In this document: positions 15,888-25,141 of the stretch, piece after piece
How positions within the stretch are numbered: the stretch's first letter is position 1
Layout: every line of letters begins with the position of its first letter
Source of the DNA: Bradyrhizobium commune
Lineage (GTDB): Bacteria > Pseudomonadota > Alphaproteobacteria > Rhizobiales > Xanthobacteraceae
Length of the DNA: 64,000 nt
Direction of reading: 5' to 3'
Assembly (NCBI RefSeq): GCF_015624505.1
Contig: NZ_CP061379.1
Coordinates: forward strand, 6,936,001-7,000,000
Notes under the pieces: generated by a model
Told to the model about the DNA's origin: nothing
What the model saw: only the letters and a program-made list of their open reading frames with translations
Database searches by the model: none
Program-made: the position numbers and the translations under genes

Positions 15888-17507
15888 TCATCCCTCCGGC
15901 ACCCCGGCCATGCGAAGGCCCTCATACACACGCTCGCGCCCGGCGAGGTAAGCCTGATCGTCGCTCACGGCGCGGGCGCGGTAGCGGCGCAGCGTGAAGG
16001 TCGGATTGAGCACAAGGCCCGCCTGCGCGGCGGCCCGCGCCTCGTCCAGTGAGCCGAGCAGCGCCAGGGCGGCGGCGAGAAAGCAATGCGGGATGGGATG
16101 GTTTCGGTTGGCCTCGATGCTCCGGCGCAGCCAGGCAACCGCTTCGACGTCGGCGCCGAGCATCAACTTGGCGACACCGACAAACATCGACCACCGATAG
16201 GCGTAGTTATCGTAAGGAGAGAGGCGAAGTGCCTCGCGGATATGGGCCTCGGTCTCAACGCTGCGACCGAGAAAGTGCTTGGCGAGACCGATGAAGGCGT
16301 GAGCGTCGGCCAAATTGTGATCCAGTGCCAACGCCCGTTCGCATTCGGCGATGCCCTGGACCGCGCGATGGGTAAATGTCTGGACGAGGCCCAGGATGCT
16401 ATGGGCCCGCGGATGGTTTGGCGCGATGGACAGAGCCCGGATCAAGATTGCCTCGGCCGCAACGAACTGTGCGATCCAGTCGTCGCGCACAAAGTTGGCG
16501 CCATTCGCCGCCTTAACCCGCGCCGAACCGACCAGCGCCTCAACGTTTGCGGGATCAAGCGCGAGGGCACGGTCGAAAAAGGCCTGCGCTTGCGTCATGT
16601 ATTCCGCGGTCGTCCCATTGTTCTCGCAAGCCCAGCCCTGGAAATACAGGTCCATCGCATCAGGATCGGTTGAACGTCCCGCTCGCCGCGCCTCGACCTG
16701 AATGAGCTGGGCATTCAGCGTGTTTGCCAGCCGCGATACGATTTCGTCCTGCGTGTCGAACAGATCGGCTATGGGTTTGTCGAACCGCTCGGCCCAGAGG
16801 TGATGACCGGTTTCGGCATCGATCAGCTGAACATTCACCCGAAGCCGGTTGCCGCCTCGCTGCACCGAGCCTTCGAGCACATAGCGGACGTTCAGCTCGC
16901 GCCCGACCTGCTTTACATCGACGGTTTTGCCCTTGAAAGTGAAAGCGGTGTTACGCGCGATGACGAATGAGCCGCTGATGCGCGAAAGGTCGGTGGTCAG
17001 GCTCTCGGTCACGCCGTCGACGAAATAGTCCTGCTCGGGATCACCTCCGATGTTTGCGAATGGCAGCACGACGATGGAAAGACGCGGCGCAGGAACCGAC
17101 ATCGTAACGGTCGCGTCGTCGGGCCGATCCGGACCAGCGATACCCCCGAAGCTCGGTTCTCCAGAACAGGCCGGCAGCACCGCGTCAGCGGGCACCTGCA
17201 CTTCCTGCACCGCTCCAACAAAACGAAAGCCTTTGCGTTGCAGAGTTTTGATCAGGCGCTGCTTTTCTCCGGAATCGCCAATCACGCTCCGGGCGACATT
17301 CAGGCGCGTCGTCAGTGCTGCATCGGATACGACACGGCCGTTCCAAACGGCATTGATGAGGTCGTCCTTGCTCACCACCCGTTCCCTGTTGCGGATCAGG
17401 TAGTCGAGCAGATCGAACACCTGAGGGGCAACGGGGACCAGCTTCGCCCCGCGGTAAAGTTCGCGACGGTCGGTGTCGAACGCGTACTCCTCGAAGAGAT
17501 ACCGCAA
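15888..17507 (-). CDS. Winged-helix DNA-binding protein with TolB-like and TPR regions (CadC/adenylate-cyclase-like regulator)
   Basis: A 539-residue protein using TTG 17507 as start, giving the usual family opening MRYLFEEYAFDTDRRELYRG; a frame extending to TTG 17561 is possible. Residues about 1-100 are an OmpR-type winged helix (LLDYLIRNRERVVSKDDLIN, LIKTLQRKGFRFVG). About 140-270 is a TolB-like domain (SIVVLPFANIGGDPEQDYFV, LNVRYVLEGSVQRGGNRLRV, HHLWAERFDKPIADLFDTQD). The rest is TPR-like repeats (FFDRALALDPANVEALVGSA, IAECERALALDHNLADAHAF). No membrane segment is obvious. Such proteins are common in Bradyrhizobium; target unknown. It is divergent from the TctC gene. Confidence 0.88.
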   Translation of the reverse strand: MRYLFEEYAFDTDRRELYRGAKLVPVAPQVFDLLDYLIRNRERVVSKDDLINAVWNGRVVSDAALTTRLNVARSVIGDSGEKQRLIKTLQRKGFRFVGAVQEVQVPADAVLPACSGEPSFGGIAGPDRPDDATVTMSVPAPRLSIVVLPFANIGGDPEQDYFVDGVTESLTTDLSRISGSFVIARNTAFTFKGKTVDVKQVGRELNVRYVLEGSVQRGGNRLRVNVQLIDAETGHHLWAERFDKPIADLFDTQDEIVSRLANTLNAQLIQVEARRAGRSTDPDAMDLYFQGWACENNGTTAEYMTQAQAFFDRALALDPANVEALVGSARVKAANGANFVRDDWIAQFVAAEAILIRALSIAPNHPRAHSILGLVQTFTHRAVQGIAECERALALDHNLADAHAFIGLAKHFLGRSVETEAHIREALRLSPYDNYAYRWSMFVGVAKLMLGADVEAVAWLRRSIEANRNHPIPHCFLAAALALLGSLDEARAAAQAGLVLNPTFTLRRYRARAVSDDQAYLAGRERVYEGLRMAGVPEG

Positions 17508-17776
17508 GCTGGCAATTCCTTGGCGACCTTCCCCGTCGGTCTCGCACCGGTTGCAGCGCAAGAATAAGCCGCTGATGAGGAGAATGTAAGCAGAATGTCA
17601 AGAGCGCCCAGCCATGACCTGATAGCGTCCTCAAGAGACAATCCGTGAGTGCGGCCAACGGCCTACCTTACTGCCCGGCCGTACCCCGATTGGCGGTAAA
17701 AGATTTAACGCGAGGCCTTTCCGCTTGAATGATCGGCGGCCACGCGTCCAGGAGCGTAAATGCGAGGGAGGTTGTC

Positions 17777-18763
17777 ATGGCATTGAAGACCACGCGCCGC
17801 GCCTTTATCGCGACCGGCGCGGCCACTATCGCTTTGTCGTATCATGATCGCGGGTGGACGCAGACCTGGCCATCCAGGCCGATCAAAATCATTTGCGGCT
17901 ATCCTGCCGGCGGTCTTACGGACTCGCTAGCGCGGATCTACGGCGAGTACCTCTCCCAAAGACTCAGCCAGTCCGTTGTGGTTGAAAACAAGGCGGGCGC
18001 CAGCGGTTCCATCGCCGCTGCAGCCGTGAAGCAGTCGCCGCATGATGGCTACACGCTCCTGGTCGCCAACACGGTGACCCTGGCGCAAAGCCGCGTGCTC
18101 GTTAAAAGCCTGCCGTACGACGCCGACAAGGACTTCGTCCTCATTTCCTGCATGCCTGCAGGACCTCTGCCGTTCGTCGCCGCCAAGGCGACTAACGTCA
18201 CGAACTTGAAGGAGCTCGTCGACTACGCCCGCAAGAACGAGACGAACGTCGGGACCTGGGGCCCAGGCTCGCTGCCGCATATCGCCGTTGCGGAGCTCAA
18301 CAAACAGTATGATCTACGGATGAAAGCCGTGTTCTACCGCGGAGAAGCGCCGATGTGGCAGGATTTCGCCGCCGGCGTGCTCCAGGCGGCGATGGGGAGC
18401 TATACCAATACCGTCAATGCGTTGGAATCCGGGACCGGGAAGGCAATCGCCTTGCCAGCAAGGACGCGGAGCAGCAAGCTTCCCGACGTTCCCACCTTTG
18501 CCGAGCAGGGGGTCGACTCCAGAATCTTTGCTCTTACCGGTTACATCTTTCTTGCCGGCCCCGCCGGCATGCCACAGGAGATCGTCGAGCGCCTTTCCGA
18601 CCTGATGATTGAGGCAGGCAGGACTGACAAGATACAGAAGCTGCTCGACTCCTACGGCATCGACGAGTCCGCACAGGGACACATCGCGTTCAGGAAGCTG
18701 TACGATAGCGAAACTCCCATCTGGGTGGATGCCACGAGGGCGTTGGGGCTTGCGCCTGAATAG
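17777..18763 (+). CDS. TctC/Bug-family tripartite tricarboxylate transporter binding protein
   Basis: A 328-residue exported protein. ATG 17777 follows GAGGGAGG; the N-terminus KTTRRAFIATGAATIAL is a twin-arginine signal. The Bug family is shown by WPSRPIKIICGYPAGGLTDS, VVENKAGASGSIAAAAVKQS and HDGYTLLVANTVTLA in the first lobe and LPDVPTFAEQGVDSRIFALT later. These periplasmic proteins bind carboxylates and related small ligands. No TctA/TctB membrane genes are here, as usual for the many orphan Bug proteins. The FAD monooxygenase begins 95 bp later on the same strand and may be functionally linked. Confidence 0.9.
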   Translation: MALKTTRRAFIATGAATIALSYHDRGWTQTWPSRPIKIICGYPAGGLTDSLARIYGEYLSQRLSQSVVVENKAGASGSIAAAAVKQSPHDGYTLLVANTVTLAQSRVLVKSLPYDADKDFVLISCMPAGPLPFVAAKATNVTNLKELVDYARKNETNVGTWGPGSLPHIAVAELNKQYDLRMKAVFYRGEAPMWQDFAAGVLQAAMGSYTNTVNALESGTGKAIALPARTRSSKLPDVPTFAEQGVDSRIFALTGYIFLAGPAGMPQEIVERLSDLMIEAGRTDKIQKLLDSYGIDESAQGHIAFRKLYDSETPIWVDATRALGLAPE

Positions 18764-18858
18764 CGTGCGAGCGTGCCGCCGCCCGTGCGCCCTTCAAATG
18801 CTTGCGACTTCCGCTGCCGTCGTGTCGATCAAGACATACTTGGAAACGGGAGGTGTCG

Positions 18859-20208
18859 ATGGCATCAACTCCGATCGGCAAGCAGGCTGTCGTGATCGGC
18901 GCGGGAGTGGGCGGGCTCGCGGCCGCAGGGGCGCTCGCCGACCGCTTCGAGCAGGTCGTTGTTCTGGAGCGCGACACTCTGCCCTCGGAGCCCACGCATC
19001 GCGTCGGGACGCCGCAGGCACGGCATGTGCATGCGTTGCTGCTCAGTGGCCAGCGCGCCCTCGGCGAGTTGTTCCCGGGGTTCGAGCAGGATCTCGCAGG
19101 GGCGGGAGGCGTGCGGCTGCAGGCCGGTCTCGATACTCGCGTCGAGCCCCCGGGCTACGATCCCTTCCCGCAACGCGATCTCGGCTGGTACGGATATGCG
19201 GCGTCACGGCCCACCATCGAGCACGTCGTGCGGCGTCGGGTCGAAGGCCTCGCCAACATCACGCTGCGCCAGCGCTGCCGGGTCACGGACGTACTGGCGT
19301 CGCCAAATGGAGAGGCGGTCACCGGTGTGCGCTGCGAGAACGGCAAGGGCGCGAGCGAGACGATCGCGACAGATCTTGTCGTCGACGCCTCCGGACGCGG
19401 CACGCTCACTCTCGCTTTGCTGCAATCGATCGGCCGACCACTGCCCGAGAAGACCACAATCGGCATCGATCTCTCCTATTCCACATGCGTCTTTGCCCTC
19501 CCCGACGACGCCCCGACCGAGTGGAAAGGCGTCATCACCTTCGCCGAGGCGCCCCACAACCGTCGGGGTGGCATCTTGCTTCCGCTCGAGGGTAACCGGT
19601 GGCTGGCAACCCTTAGCGGCCGCCTCGGTGAGGACCCGCCCGGCGATGCGGAGGGGTTTTTGACGTATGCTCAATCGCTTCGGACGCCGACGATCTACCA
19701 TGCGATCAAGCGCGCCAGGCGCCTGGACGGGGTCGCGCGCTACGGTTTCCCGGAAAGCGTGCGGCGTCATTTCGAGCGACTCGATGGTTTTCCCCGCGGG
19801 CTGTTGCCGATCGGCGACGCAATTTGCCGGTTCAATCCGGTCTACGGGCAAGGCATGAGCGTGGCCGCCCTGGAGGCCTGCCTGCTCCAAGGGCTGCTCG
19901 AGAGACTAGCAGGAAACGGCGATCCAATCGCCGGGCTGGCACCTGCTTTCTTCGCCGAAGCGCCGACGCTGATCGAGACGCCGTGGTCCGCGGCCACACT
20001 CGACTTCGTGTTTCCCGATACGCGCGGGCAACGTCCGGCGGATTTTGAGATGACGCGCAACTTCGGCATCGCCCTGACCCGGCTCGCCGCCGAAGATCCT
20101 GATGTCCACAAGCTAACCATCGAGGTCCAACATCTGCTGAAGCCACGCAGCGTCTATCGCGATCCTGCGCTCGTCGAGCGCGTGCTTGCGAAAATGGCCG
20201 AGGCGTGA
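18859..20208 (+). CDS. FAD-dependent monooxygenase/oxidoreductase
   Basis: A 449-residue flavoprotein. The N-terminal dinucleotide fold is KQAVVIGAGVGGLAAAGALA; the second FAD motif is VDASGRGTLTLALLQSIG and the third, in the C-terminal half, is GLLPIGDAICRFNPVYGQGM, which fits the para-hydroxybenzoate-hydroxylase/tryptophan-halogenase superfamily (GDA motif). HVHALLLSGQRALGELFPGF resembles the geranylgeranyl reductase-like and hydroxylase-like group. Likely hydroxylates or epoxidises an aromatic or polyketide-like substrate; this cannot be specified. ATG 18859 is preceded by CGGGAGG. It follows a TctC-type binding protein. Confidence 0.85.
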   Translation: MASTPIGKQAVVIGAGVGGLAAAGALADRFEQVVVLERDTLPSEPTHRVGTPQARHVHALLLSGQRALGELFPGFEQDLAGAGGVRLQAGLDTRVEPPGYDPFPQRDLGWYGYAASRPTIEHVVRRRVEGLANITLRQRCRVTDVLASPNGEAVTGVRCENGKGASETIATDLVVDASGRGTLTLALLQSIGRPLPEKTTIGIDLSYSTCVFALPDDAPTEWKGVITFAEAPHNRRGGILLPLEGNRWLATLSGRLGEDPPGDAEGFLTYAQSLRTPTIYHAIKRARRLDGVARYGFPESVRRHFERLDGFPRGLLPIGDAICRFNPVYGQGMSVAALEACLLQGLLERLAGNGDPIAGLAPAFFAEAPTLIETPWSAATLDFVFPDTRGQRPADFEMTRNFGIALTRLAAEDPDVHKLTIEVQHLLKPRSVYRDPALVERVLAKMAEA

Positions 20209-20253
20209 CTCTTGTGGCGAGAGATTGGTCTCGCCGTTTTCGAGACGCGTGCT

Positions 20254-21273
20254 CTACAGCTCCAAAAGCCCGGCGCTGCCTTCCTCATCCGCGAACGCCA
20301 GCAGCGTGCCCTTGGCGTTCCAGGCGAGCCCAGCCACCGGCGGCGTGCCGTTGCGGCGGACCAGGATCTCGGCGCCGTCGTCCATGCGCACCATCAGCAC
20401 GGTGCCATCGCTGTAGCCGGCGACGAAGATGTCGTTCTTCGGATGACAGGCAACCACCGCCACGCGCGCCTGAAGCGGCGCGAGCATCGCGGGCTCCTTG
20501 CCCATCGGGCCGTCCTTGCTGGCGAACGGCCAGATGATGACGGTATCGGCGCCCGAGGTCGCGAGCCCCTTGCCGCCCGCGCTCCAGGACATCGAGCGGA
20601 CGCGGCCGGGATAGCCGGTCATGCGCATGTGCCTGTTGTCGGCGAGACGCCAGCCATGCAGCGCCGCCTCGTGCATGGTGGTGACCAGGAATTTGTTGTC
20701 CGGGCTGAAGGTGACGCCGAGATGCGAGCCGGCCCAAGGCAGGAATTCGGCCGAGCCTTCCATATTGGGAAACCACAGCGTCGCACCGTTGTAATGGGCG
20801 ATCGCGAGCCGCAGGCCTTTTGGCGCGAAGGCGAGCCCGCCGACGGTCGAAGGCACCTCGAGCGACTTTTCCTCGGCCTTGCCGCTCTTAACGGTCGCGG
20901 TCTTGCCGGCCGACCAGGCGAAAGCGCCGTCGGGATGCAGCGCCACCGCGTCGATCCAGCGGCGCTTGGGATCGGTCGCAAGCAGCGTCACCTCGCCCTT
21001 GGCGTCGAGCGCAACGACCTTGCCGTCATCGCCGCCCATGACAAGGCGCTTGCCGTCAGAGGCGGTCGAGAGAATGCCGCCGCTGTGAACGGCAACGGTG
21101 GTGATCTCACCCTTGGCGTCGACAAACGCGACGTTCTCCTCGCCGCCAACGAAGGCCGCACGAGCCCCGAGGAAATGCACCGAGGTCACGCCCATGCCGA
21201 GCGTAACAGGCTTGACGCGGTCGGTGACGGAGACGATCGAGGCGGAATCGGGAGGGGGCGTAAACTCTTTCAT
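20254..21273 (-). CDS. WD40-repeat beta-propeller protein, last gene of the zinc operon
   Basis: A 339-residue protein without a signal peptide. It is built of about seven WD40-like blades, each with patterns such as KRLVMGGDDGKVVALDAKGE, GLAFAPKGLRLAIAHYNGAT, GVTFSPDNKFLVTTMHEAAL and LATSGADTVIIWPFASKDGP. The start ATG overlaps the stop of the COG0523 GTPase by one base (TGATG), so the two are translationally coupled. In zinc-responsive loci of alphaproteobacteria a WD40 protein next to a COG0523 GTPase recurs, so a scaffold role in zinc delivery is plausible; there are few His/Cys for metal binding in the protein itself. Confidence 0.88.
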   Translation of the reverse strand: MKEFTPPPDSASIVSVTDRVKPVTLGMGVTSVHFLGARAAFVGGEENVAFVDAKGEITTVAVHSGGILSTASDGKRLVMGGDDGKVVALDAKGEVTLLATDPKRRWIDAVALHPDGAFAWSAGKTATVKSGKAEEKSLEVPSTVGGLAFAPKGLRLAIAHYNGATLWFPNMEGSAEFLPWAGSHLGVTFSPDNKFLVTTMHEAALHGWRLADNRHMRMTGYPGRVRSMSWSAGGKGLATSGADTVIIWPFASKDGPMGKEPAMLAPLQARVAVVACHPKNDIFVAGYSDGTVLMVRMDDGAEILVRRNGTPPVAGLAWNAKGTLLAFADEEGSAGLLEL

Positions 21274-22334
21274 CACGAGACGATGCAGCTCTCAAAGCCC
21301 TCGCGAATGGCCTGTTCCGGCAATTCGCGGCCGATGAAGACGAGGCGGCTCTCGCGCGGCTCGCCGTCCTTCCACTTCCGCTGGTGGTTGCCCTCCAGCA
21401 TCATGTGGACGCCCTGGAACACGTAGCGGTCCTCATCGTCCTGGAAGGCGAGGATGCCCTTGGAGCGCAGGATCTTGCCGCCCTCGACCTGCACCAAATT
21501 CTGGAGCCAGGGCATGAACACGTTCGGATCCAGCGGCTTGTCGGTCTTGAGCGACAGCGACTGCATGTCCTCGTCGTGATAGTGCTTCAGGCCGTGACCG
21601 TGACCTTGGCCGTGATCATGGTGGTGATGATGGTCGTGGCCGTCGTGGTGGTGATGATCATGGTCATGATCGTCGCCGGCTTCGAGGAAATCCGGCTCGA
21701 TGTCGAGGATGCGGTCGAGATCGAACGCGCCGCGATCGAGCACGTCGGCGAGCGCCACCGAGCAGCGCTCGGTGCGGTGCAGCTTGGCATAGGGATTGAT
21801 GCCGCGGATGCGGGCCTCGACCTCGGCAAGCTCCGGCTTGGTGACGAGATCGGTCTTGTTCAGCACGATGACGTCGGCGAAGGCGATCTGGTTCTTGGCC
21901 TCGGGCGCGTCCTTGAGCCGGTCGGACAGCCATTTGGCGTCGGCGACCGTGACGACGGCATCGAGGCGGGCGTGCTTCTGTACGTCCTCGTCGACGAAGA
22001 AGGTCTGGGCGACCGGCGCCGGATCGGCAAGGCCGGTGGTCTCGACGATGATGGCGTCGAACTTGCCCTTGCGCTTCATCAAGCCGTCCATGATGCGGAC
22101 GAGGTCGCCGCGCACGGTGCAGCAGATGCAGCCGTTGTTCATCTCGAACACTTCCTCGTCGGCGCCGATGATGAGGTCGTTGTCGATGCCGATCTCGCCG
22201 AATTCGTTGACGATGACGGCGTATTTCTTGCCGTGGTTTTCCGACAGGATGCGGTTCAGCAGCGTGGTCTTGCCGGCGCCGAGATAGCCGGTCAGGACGG
22301 TCACGGGAATTTTGGAGGCGGTCGCTTCAGACAT
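21273..22334 (-). CDS. COG0523 (CobW-like) GTPase, probable zinc metallochaperone
   Basis: A 353-residue GTPase. Walker A is TGYLGAGKTTLLN (about 15-27); the metal motif C-x-C-C is at C69-C72 (NNGCICCTVRGDL); NKTD is at 159-162 (VLNKTDLV). Residues about 222-252 form a block of His and Asp (HDHDHHHHDGHDHHHHHDHG), a likely metal store or sensor. A C-terminal CobW_C domain follows (ILRSKGILAFQDDEDRYVFQ). COG0523 proteins hand zinc to client enzymes under shortage. Gene order places it between the zinc-binding protein and the WD40 gene in a Zur-type operon. Start chosen at ATG 22334, where similarity begins. Confidence 0.93.
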   Translation of the reverse strand: MSEATASKIPVTVLTGYLGAGKTTLLNRILSENHGKKYAVIVNEFGEIGIDNDLIIGADEEVFEMNNGCICCTVRGDLVRIMDGLMKRKGKFDAIIVETTGLADPAPVAQTFFVDEDVQKHARLDAVVTVADAKWLSDRLKDAPEAKNQIAFADVIVLNKTDLVTKPELAEVEARIRGINPYAKLHRTERCSVALADVLDRGAFDLDRILDIEPDFLEAGDDHDHDHHHHDGHDHHHHHDHGQGHGHGLKHYHDEDMQSLSLKTDKPLDPNVFMPWLQNLVQVEGGKILRSKGILAFQDDEDRYVFQGVHMMLEGNHQRKWKDGEPRESRLVFIGRELPEQAIREGFESCIVS

Positions 22335-22389
22335 AAGAACTCCGACTTCGGGCTTTTCCGCGCGACGCGAGGCGGGGTGGCCCCCTGCC

Positions 22390-23259
22390 CTAGTGGTCAA
22401 GCGCGCTGGTCAGGGCCTTTATATTGTGCCTGACCATGTCAATGTAAGTGGGGGCAAGGCCCTTTTCGCCGGTCAAGCCGTCCGAAATCAGGGTCCCGCC
22501 GACCCTGGCCCCGGTCTCGGCCGCGATCCGCCGGATCAGCCGGTCATCGCTGATATTTTCCAGAAAAACCGCCGGGATTTTTTGGGCCTTGATCTGGCCG
22601 ATGATGGCCGCGATGTCCCGTGCGCTGGGCTCGGTTTCGGTCGAAACGCCGAGCGGCGCGATGAACTGGATGCCGTATTCGGCGGCAAAGTAGCCGAAGG
22701 CGTTGTGTGTGGAGATCACCTTGCGCCGCTCCGGCGGGATTTTGGCCACGGCCTCGCGGACCTCGCGGTCCAGCGTTTCGAGCTTTTCCAGATAGGCTTT
22801 TGCCTGGGCGCGGAAGAGCTCCGCGTCGTCCGGGTCGGCGGCGGCAAGCGCGTTGGCGATGTCGGTCACATAGATTTTGGCGTTGGAGACGGACTGCCAG
22901 GCATGCGGATCGGCACCCGAGCCGAGCTTATGCGGGGCAATGCCGGCGCTCGCGGTGACGATCGTCGCCTTGCTACCTGCGGATTGCACGAGGCGCGGCA
23001 GCCAGCCCTCCAGCCCGAGCCCATTGACGATGACGAGCCTTGCGTCGGCGATCCGCTTCGCATCGCCTGGGGCCGGTGTGTAGACGTGGACGTCGCTGTC
23101 GGGGCCGACCAGCGTCGTGACGTTGACGCGGTCGCCGCCGATGGTGCGGACGAAATCGCCGAGGATGGAGAAGCTCGCAACGACGTTGAGCCGCTCGGCG
23201 GCGTGCAGCGGCGAGGCGATCAGCAGGAGTACGCAAAGCAGGAGGCGCCGCATCGTCAC
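22390..23259 (-). CDS. Periplasmic zinc-binding protein of an ABC transporter (AztC/ZnuA type)
   Basis: A 289-residue exported protein (signal LLLCVLLLIASPLHAAERL) of the cluster A-I metal-binding family. Ligands visible: H58 (DSDVHVYTPAPGD), H119 (ADPHAWQSVSN), H185 (VISTHNAFGYFAAEYG) and D260. A third His in place of Glu points to zinc not manganese. There is no His-rich loop, as in AztC rather than classical ZnuA. Its start overlaps the permease stop by 4 bases, and the GTPase gene follows after 55 bp. It collects zinc in the periplasm and passes it to the permease. Confidence 0.92.
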   Translation of the reverse strand: MTMRRLLLCVLLLIASPLHAAERLNVVASFSILGDFVRTIGGDRVNVTTLVGPDSDVHVYTPAPGDAKRIADARLVIVNGLGLEGWLPRLVQSAGSKATIVTASAGIAPHKLGSGADPHAWQSVSNAKIYVTDIANALAAADPDDAELFRAQAKAYLEKLETLDREVREAVAKIPPERRKVISTHNAFGYFAAEYGIQFIAPLGVSTETEPSARDIAAIIGQIKAQKIPAVFLENISDDRLIRRIAAETGARVGGTLISDGLTGEKGLAPTYIDMVRHNIKALTSALDH

Positions 23260-24125
23260 GCTTCCAGATGCCGGCGGGGAAACAGCTGCCGGACGATACC
23301 GCCGACGCGGCCGAACAGCACGGAGACGATGTAGAGCACGGTCGCCACCAGAATGATCGCGGGCCCTGAGGGCACACGGGTCTGGAACGACAGCACGAGG
23401 CCGGCATAGCCGGAGACCGCGGCGGCAACCACGGCGATGCAGATCATCGCGGTGAGATCGCGCGACCAGAACCGCGCAATGCCCGCGGGGAGGATCATGA
23501 GGCCGACCGCGAGCAAGGTGCCGAGCGCCTGAAAGCCGTTGACGAGGTTGATGACGACCAGCGCGAGGAAGGCGAGATGCGCCGGGCCACCGGCGCGACT
23601 CACGGTTCGCAGGAACAGCGGATCGACGCTCTCGATTACCAGGGGGCGATAGATCACGGCCAGCACCAGCAACGTCACCGTGGCGTTGAAGGCGACCACC
23701 AGCAGCGTCTGGTCGTCCATCGCGAGGATGTTGCCGAACAGGACGTGGAGCAGATCGATATTGGTGCCCTTGATCGAGACGATGGTGACGCCGAGCGCCA
23801 GCGAGGCCAGATAGAAGGTCGCGAGCGAGGCGTCCTCCTTGAGCCCGGTCGAGCGCGCGACGACGCCGGCGAGGATCGCGACCGCAAAGCCGGCGATCAG
23901 GCCGCCGGCCGTCATCGCGAACAGATTGAGGCCAGACAGCAGGAAGCCGACGGCGGCGCCGGGCAGGATCGCATGGGCCATGGCATCGCCAACGAGGCTC
24001 ATCCGTCGCAGCATCAGGAACACGCCGATCGGTGCGCCCGCCAGCGACAGTGCGATCGCGGCGGCAAGCGCGCGCCGCATGAACTCGAATTCGGTGAACG
24101 GGCCGATCAGTGCGTCATAGACCAT
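23256..24125 (-). CDS. Zinc ABC transporter permease (AztB/ZnuB type)
   Basis: A 289-residue protein with about eight membrane helices and the ABC-3 family pattern: PFTEFEFMRRALAAAIALSL, VFLMLRRMSLVGDAMAHAIL, GAAVGFLLSGLNLF, DASLATFYLASLALGVTIVS, VIESVDPLFLRT, NGFQALGTLLAVGLMILPAG. It forms the membrane channel of the zinc importer with the neighbouring ATPase and binding protein. It starts 6 bp after the ATPase stop and overlaps the next gene by 4 bp, so expression is coupled. Confidence 0.93.
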   Translation of the reverse strand: MVYDALIGPFTEFEFMRRALAAAIALSLAGAPIGVFLMLRRMSLVGDAMAHAILPGAAVGFLLSGLNLFAMTAGGLIAGFAVAILAGVVARSTGLKEDASLATFYLASLALGVTIVSIKGTNIDLLHVLFGNILAMDDQTLLVVAFNATVTLLVLAVIYRPLVIESVDPLFLRTVSRAGGPAHLAFLALVVINLVNGFQALGTLLAVGLMILPAGIARFWSRDLTAMICIAVVAAAVSGYAGLVLSFQTRVPSGPAIILVATVLYIVSVLFGRVGGIVRQLFPRRHLEA

Positions 24126-24131
24126 CTGTCA

Positions 24132-24884
24132 TCACGCCGCCTGCGAGCGTCCGTCCTCGGCGCAGGCCGTGGCACTGTCGTCGAAGGCCTCGCACATCCG
24201 CATTGCGACCAGCAGGTTTTCCGGCGTCAGCACCTCTGCCGTCGGGCCCCAGGCCACGGGGCCGCGCGCCAAAATCAACGTCTCGCTGAAATGGTTGCGC
24301 ACCATCTCCATGTCGTGCAGCGCGGCGAGCACGGTGCGGCCTTCGCCATGCCAGTGCTTCACCAGCGCGAGCAGATCGGCAATGGTCTTGCTGTCGATGG
24401 CGTTGAAGGGCTCGTCGAGCACGATCAGCGCCGCATCCTGGAGCAGCACGCGCGCGAACAGCACGCGCTGCATCTGTCCGCCGGAGAGCGTGCCGATCGG
24501 GCGATTCTCAAAGCCATTGAGGCCGACGGCCGCAATCGTGCGCAGGATCTTTTCGCGCGCGGCCTTGCCGATGCCGCCGAACAGGCCGGTCGCGCGCCAC
24601 AGCCCGGTCGCGACGAAGTCGAACACCGAGATCGGGAAGCTGCGGTCGATCTCCGCGCTCTGCGGCAGATAGGCGATGTCGCGGGCGTCGAGCCCGCCGA
24701 GATGGATGCTGCCGTCCAGCGGCCGGAGAATGCCGACGATGCCACGGAGCAACGTCGACTTGCCGGCGCCGTTCGGGCCGATCACCGCGACCAGCGCACC
24801 GGAGGCGATTTCGCCGTTGAGATGATGCACGGCCGGGTGGCGGTCATAGCCGAGCGTGACGTTGTGGAAGCGGAGCGCCGCCAT
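24132..24884 (-). CDS. Zinc ABC transporter ATP-binding protein (AztA/ZnuC type)
   Basis: A 250-residue ABC ATPase: Walker A VIGPNGAGKSTLLRG (residues about 35-49), signature LSGGQMQRVLFARVLL, Walker B ALIVLDEPFNAI, and the switch His region VLAALHDMEMV. The start MAALRFHNVTLGYDRH at 24884 follows GAGGTGACC inside the end of the previous gene; longer frames are rejected as they overlap the His-rich protein. It powers the zinc importer. The short C-terminal tail (TACAEDGRSQAA) has no obvious metal-binding His run. Confidence 0.94.
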   Translation of the reverse strand: MAALRFHNVTLGYDRHPAVHHLNGEIASGALVAVIGPNGAGKSTLLRGIVGILRPLDGSIHLGGLDARDIAYLPQSAEIDRSFPISVFDFVATGLWRATGLFGGIGKAAREKILRTIAAVGLNGFENRPIGTLSGGQMQRVLFARVLLQDAALIVLDEPFNAIDSKTIADLLALVKHWHGEGRTVLAALHDMEMVRNHFSETLILARGPVAWGPTAEVLTPENLLVAMRMCEAFDDSATACAEDGRSQAA

Positions 24885-24886
24885 GG

Positions 24887-25132
24887 TCACCTCATCGCCA
24901 GCAAGACGATGCCCCAGAGCACGGCGCAGACGGCAACCGCGGCCGAGAGGCGGGCGGCCATGGTCATGCGCAGGATCGACCACGGCGCCGCCTGGGCCGG
25001 ATGCGGCGAGGCCGCATCGTGGACATGGGCGTGGGTGTGGTCATGCCCGTGCGAATGCCCGTGGTCGTGATGATGGCCATGAGCATGAGCATGGTCGTGA
25101 TGATGATGGGCAGAGGACGCGGCAGGAACCAT
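24887..25132 (-). CDS. Small His-rich tail-anchored protein heading the zinc operon
   Basis: An 81-residue protein. Residues about 9-45 carry 19 His mixed with Asp, Ala and Gly (HHHHDHAHAHGHHHDHGHSH and on), followed by a Pro linker and one C-terminal hydrophobic segment (LSAAVAVCAVLWGIVLLAMR) that ends the protein, so it looks tail-anchored with the metal-binding part probably in the cytoplasm. It is the first gene after the Zur-like box and ends 2 bases before the ATPase start. A role as a zinc buffer or docking site beside the importer is inferred. There is almost no room for a leader or ribosome-binding site (9 bp from the box to ATG), so the mRNA may be leaderless. Confidence 0.85.
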   Translation of the reverse strand: MVPAASSAHHHHDHAHAHGHHHDHGHSHGHDHTHAHVHDAASPHPAQAAPWSILRMTMAARLSAAVAVCAVLWGIVLLAMR

Positions 25133-25141
25133 GCAAAAGAC

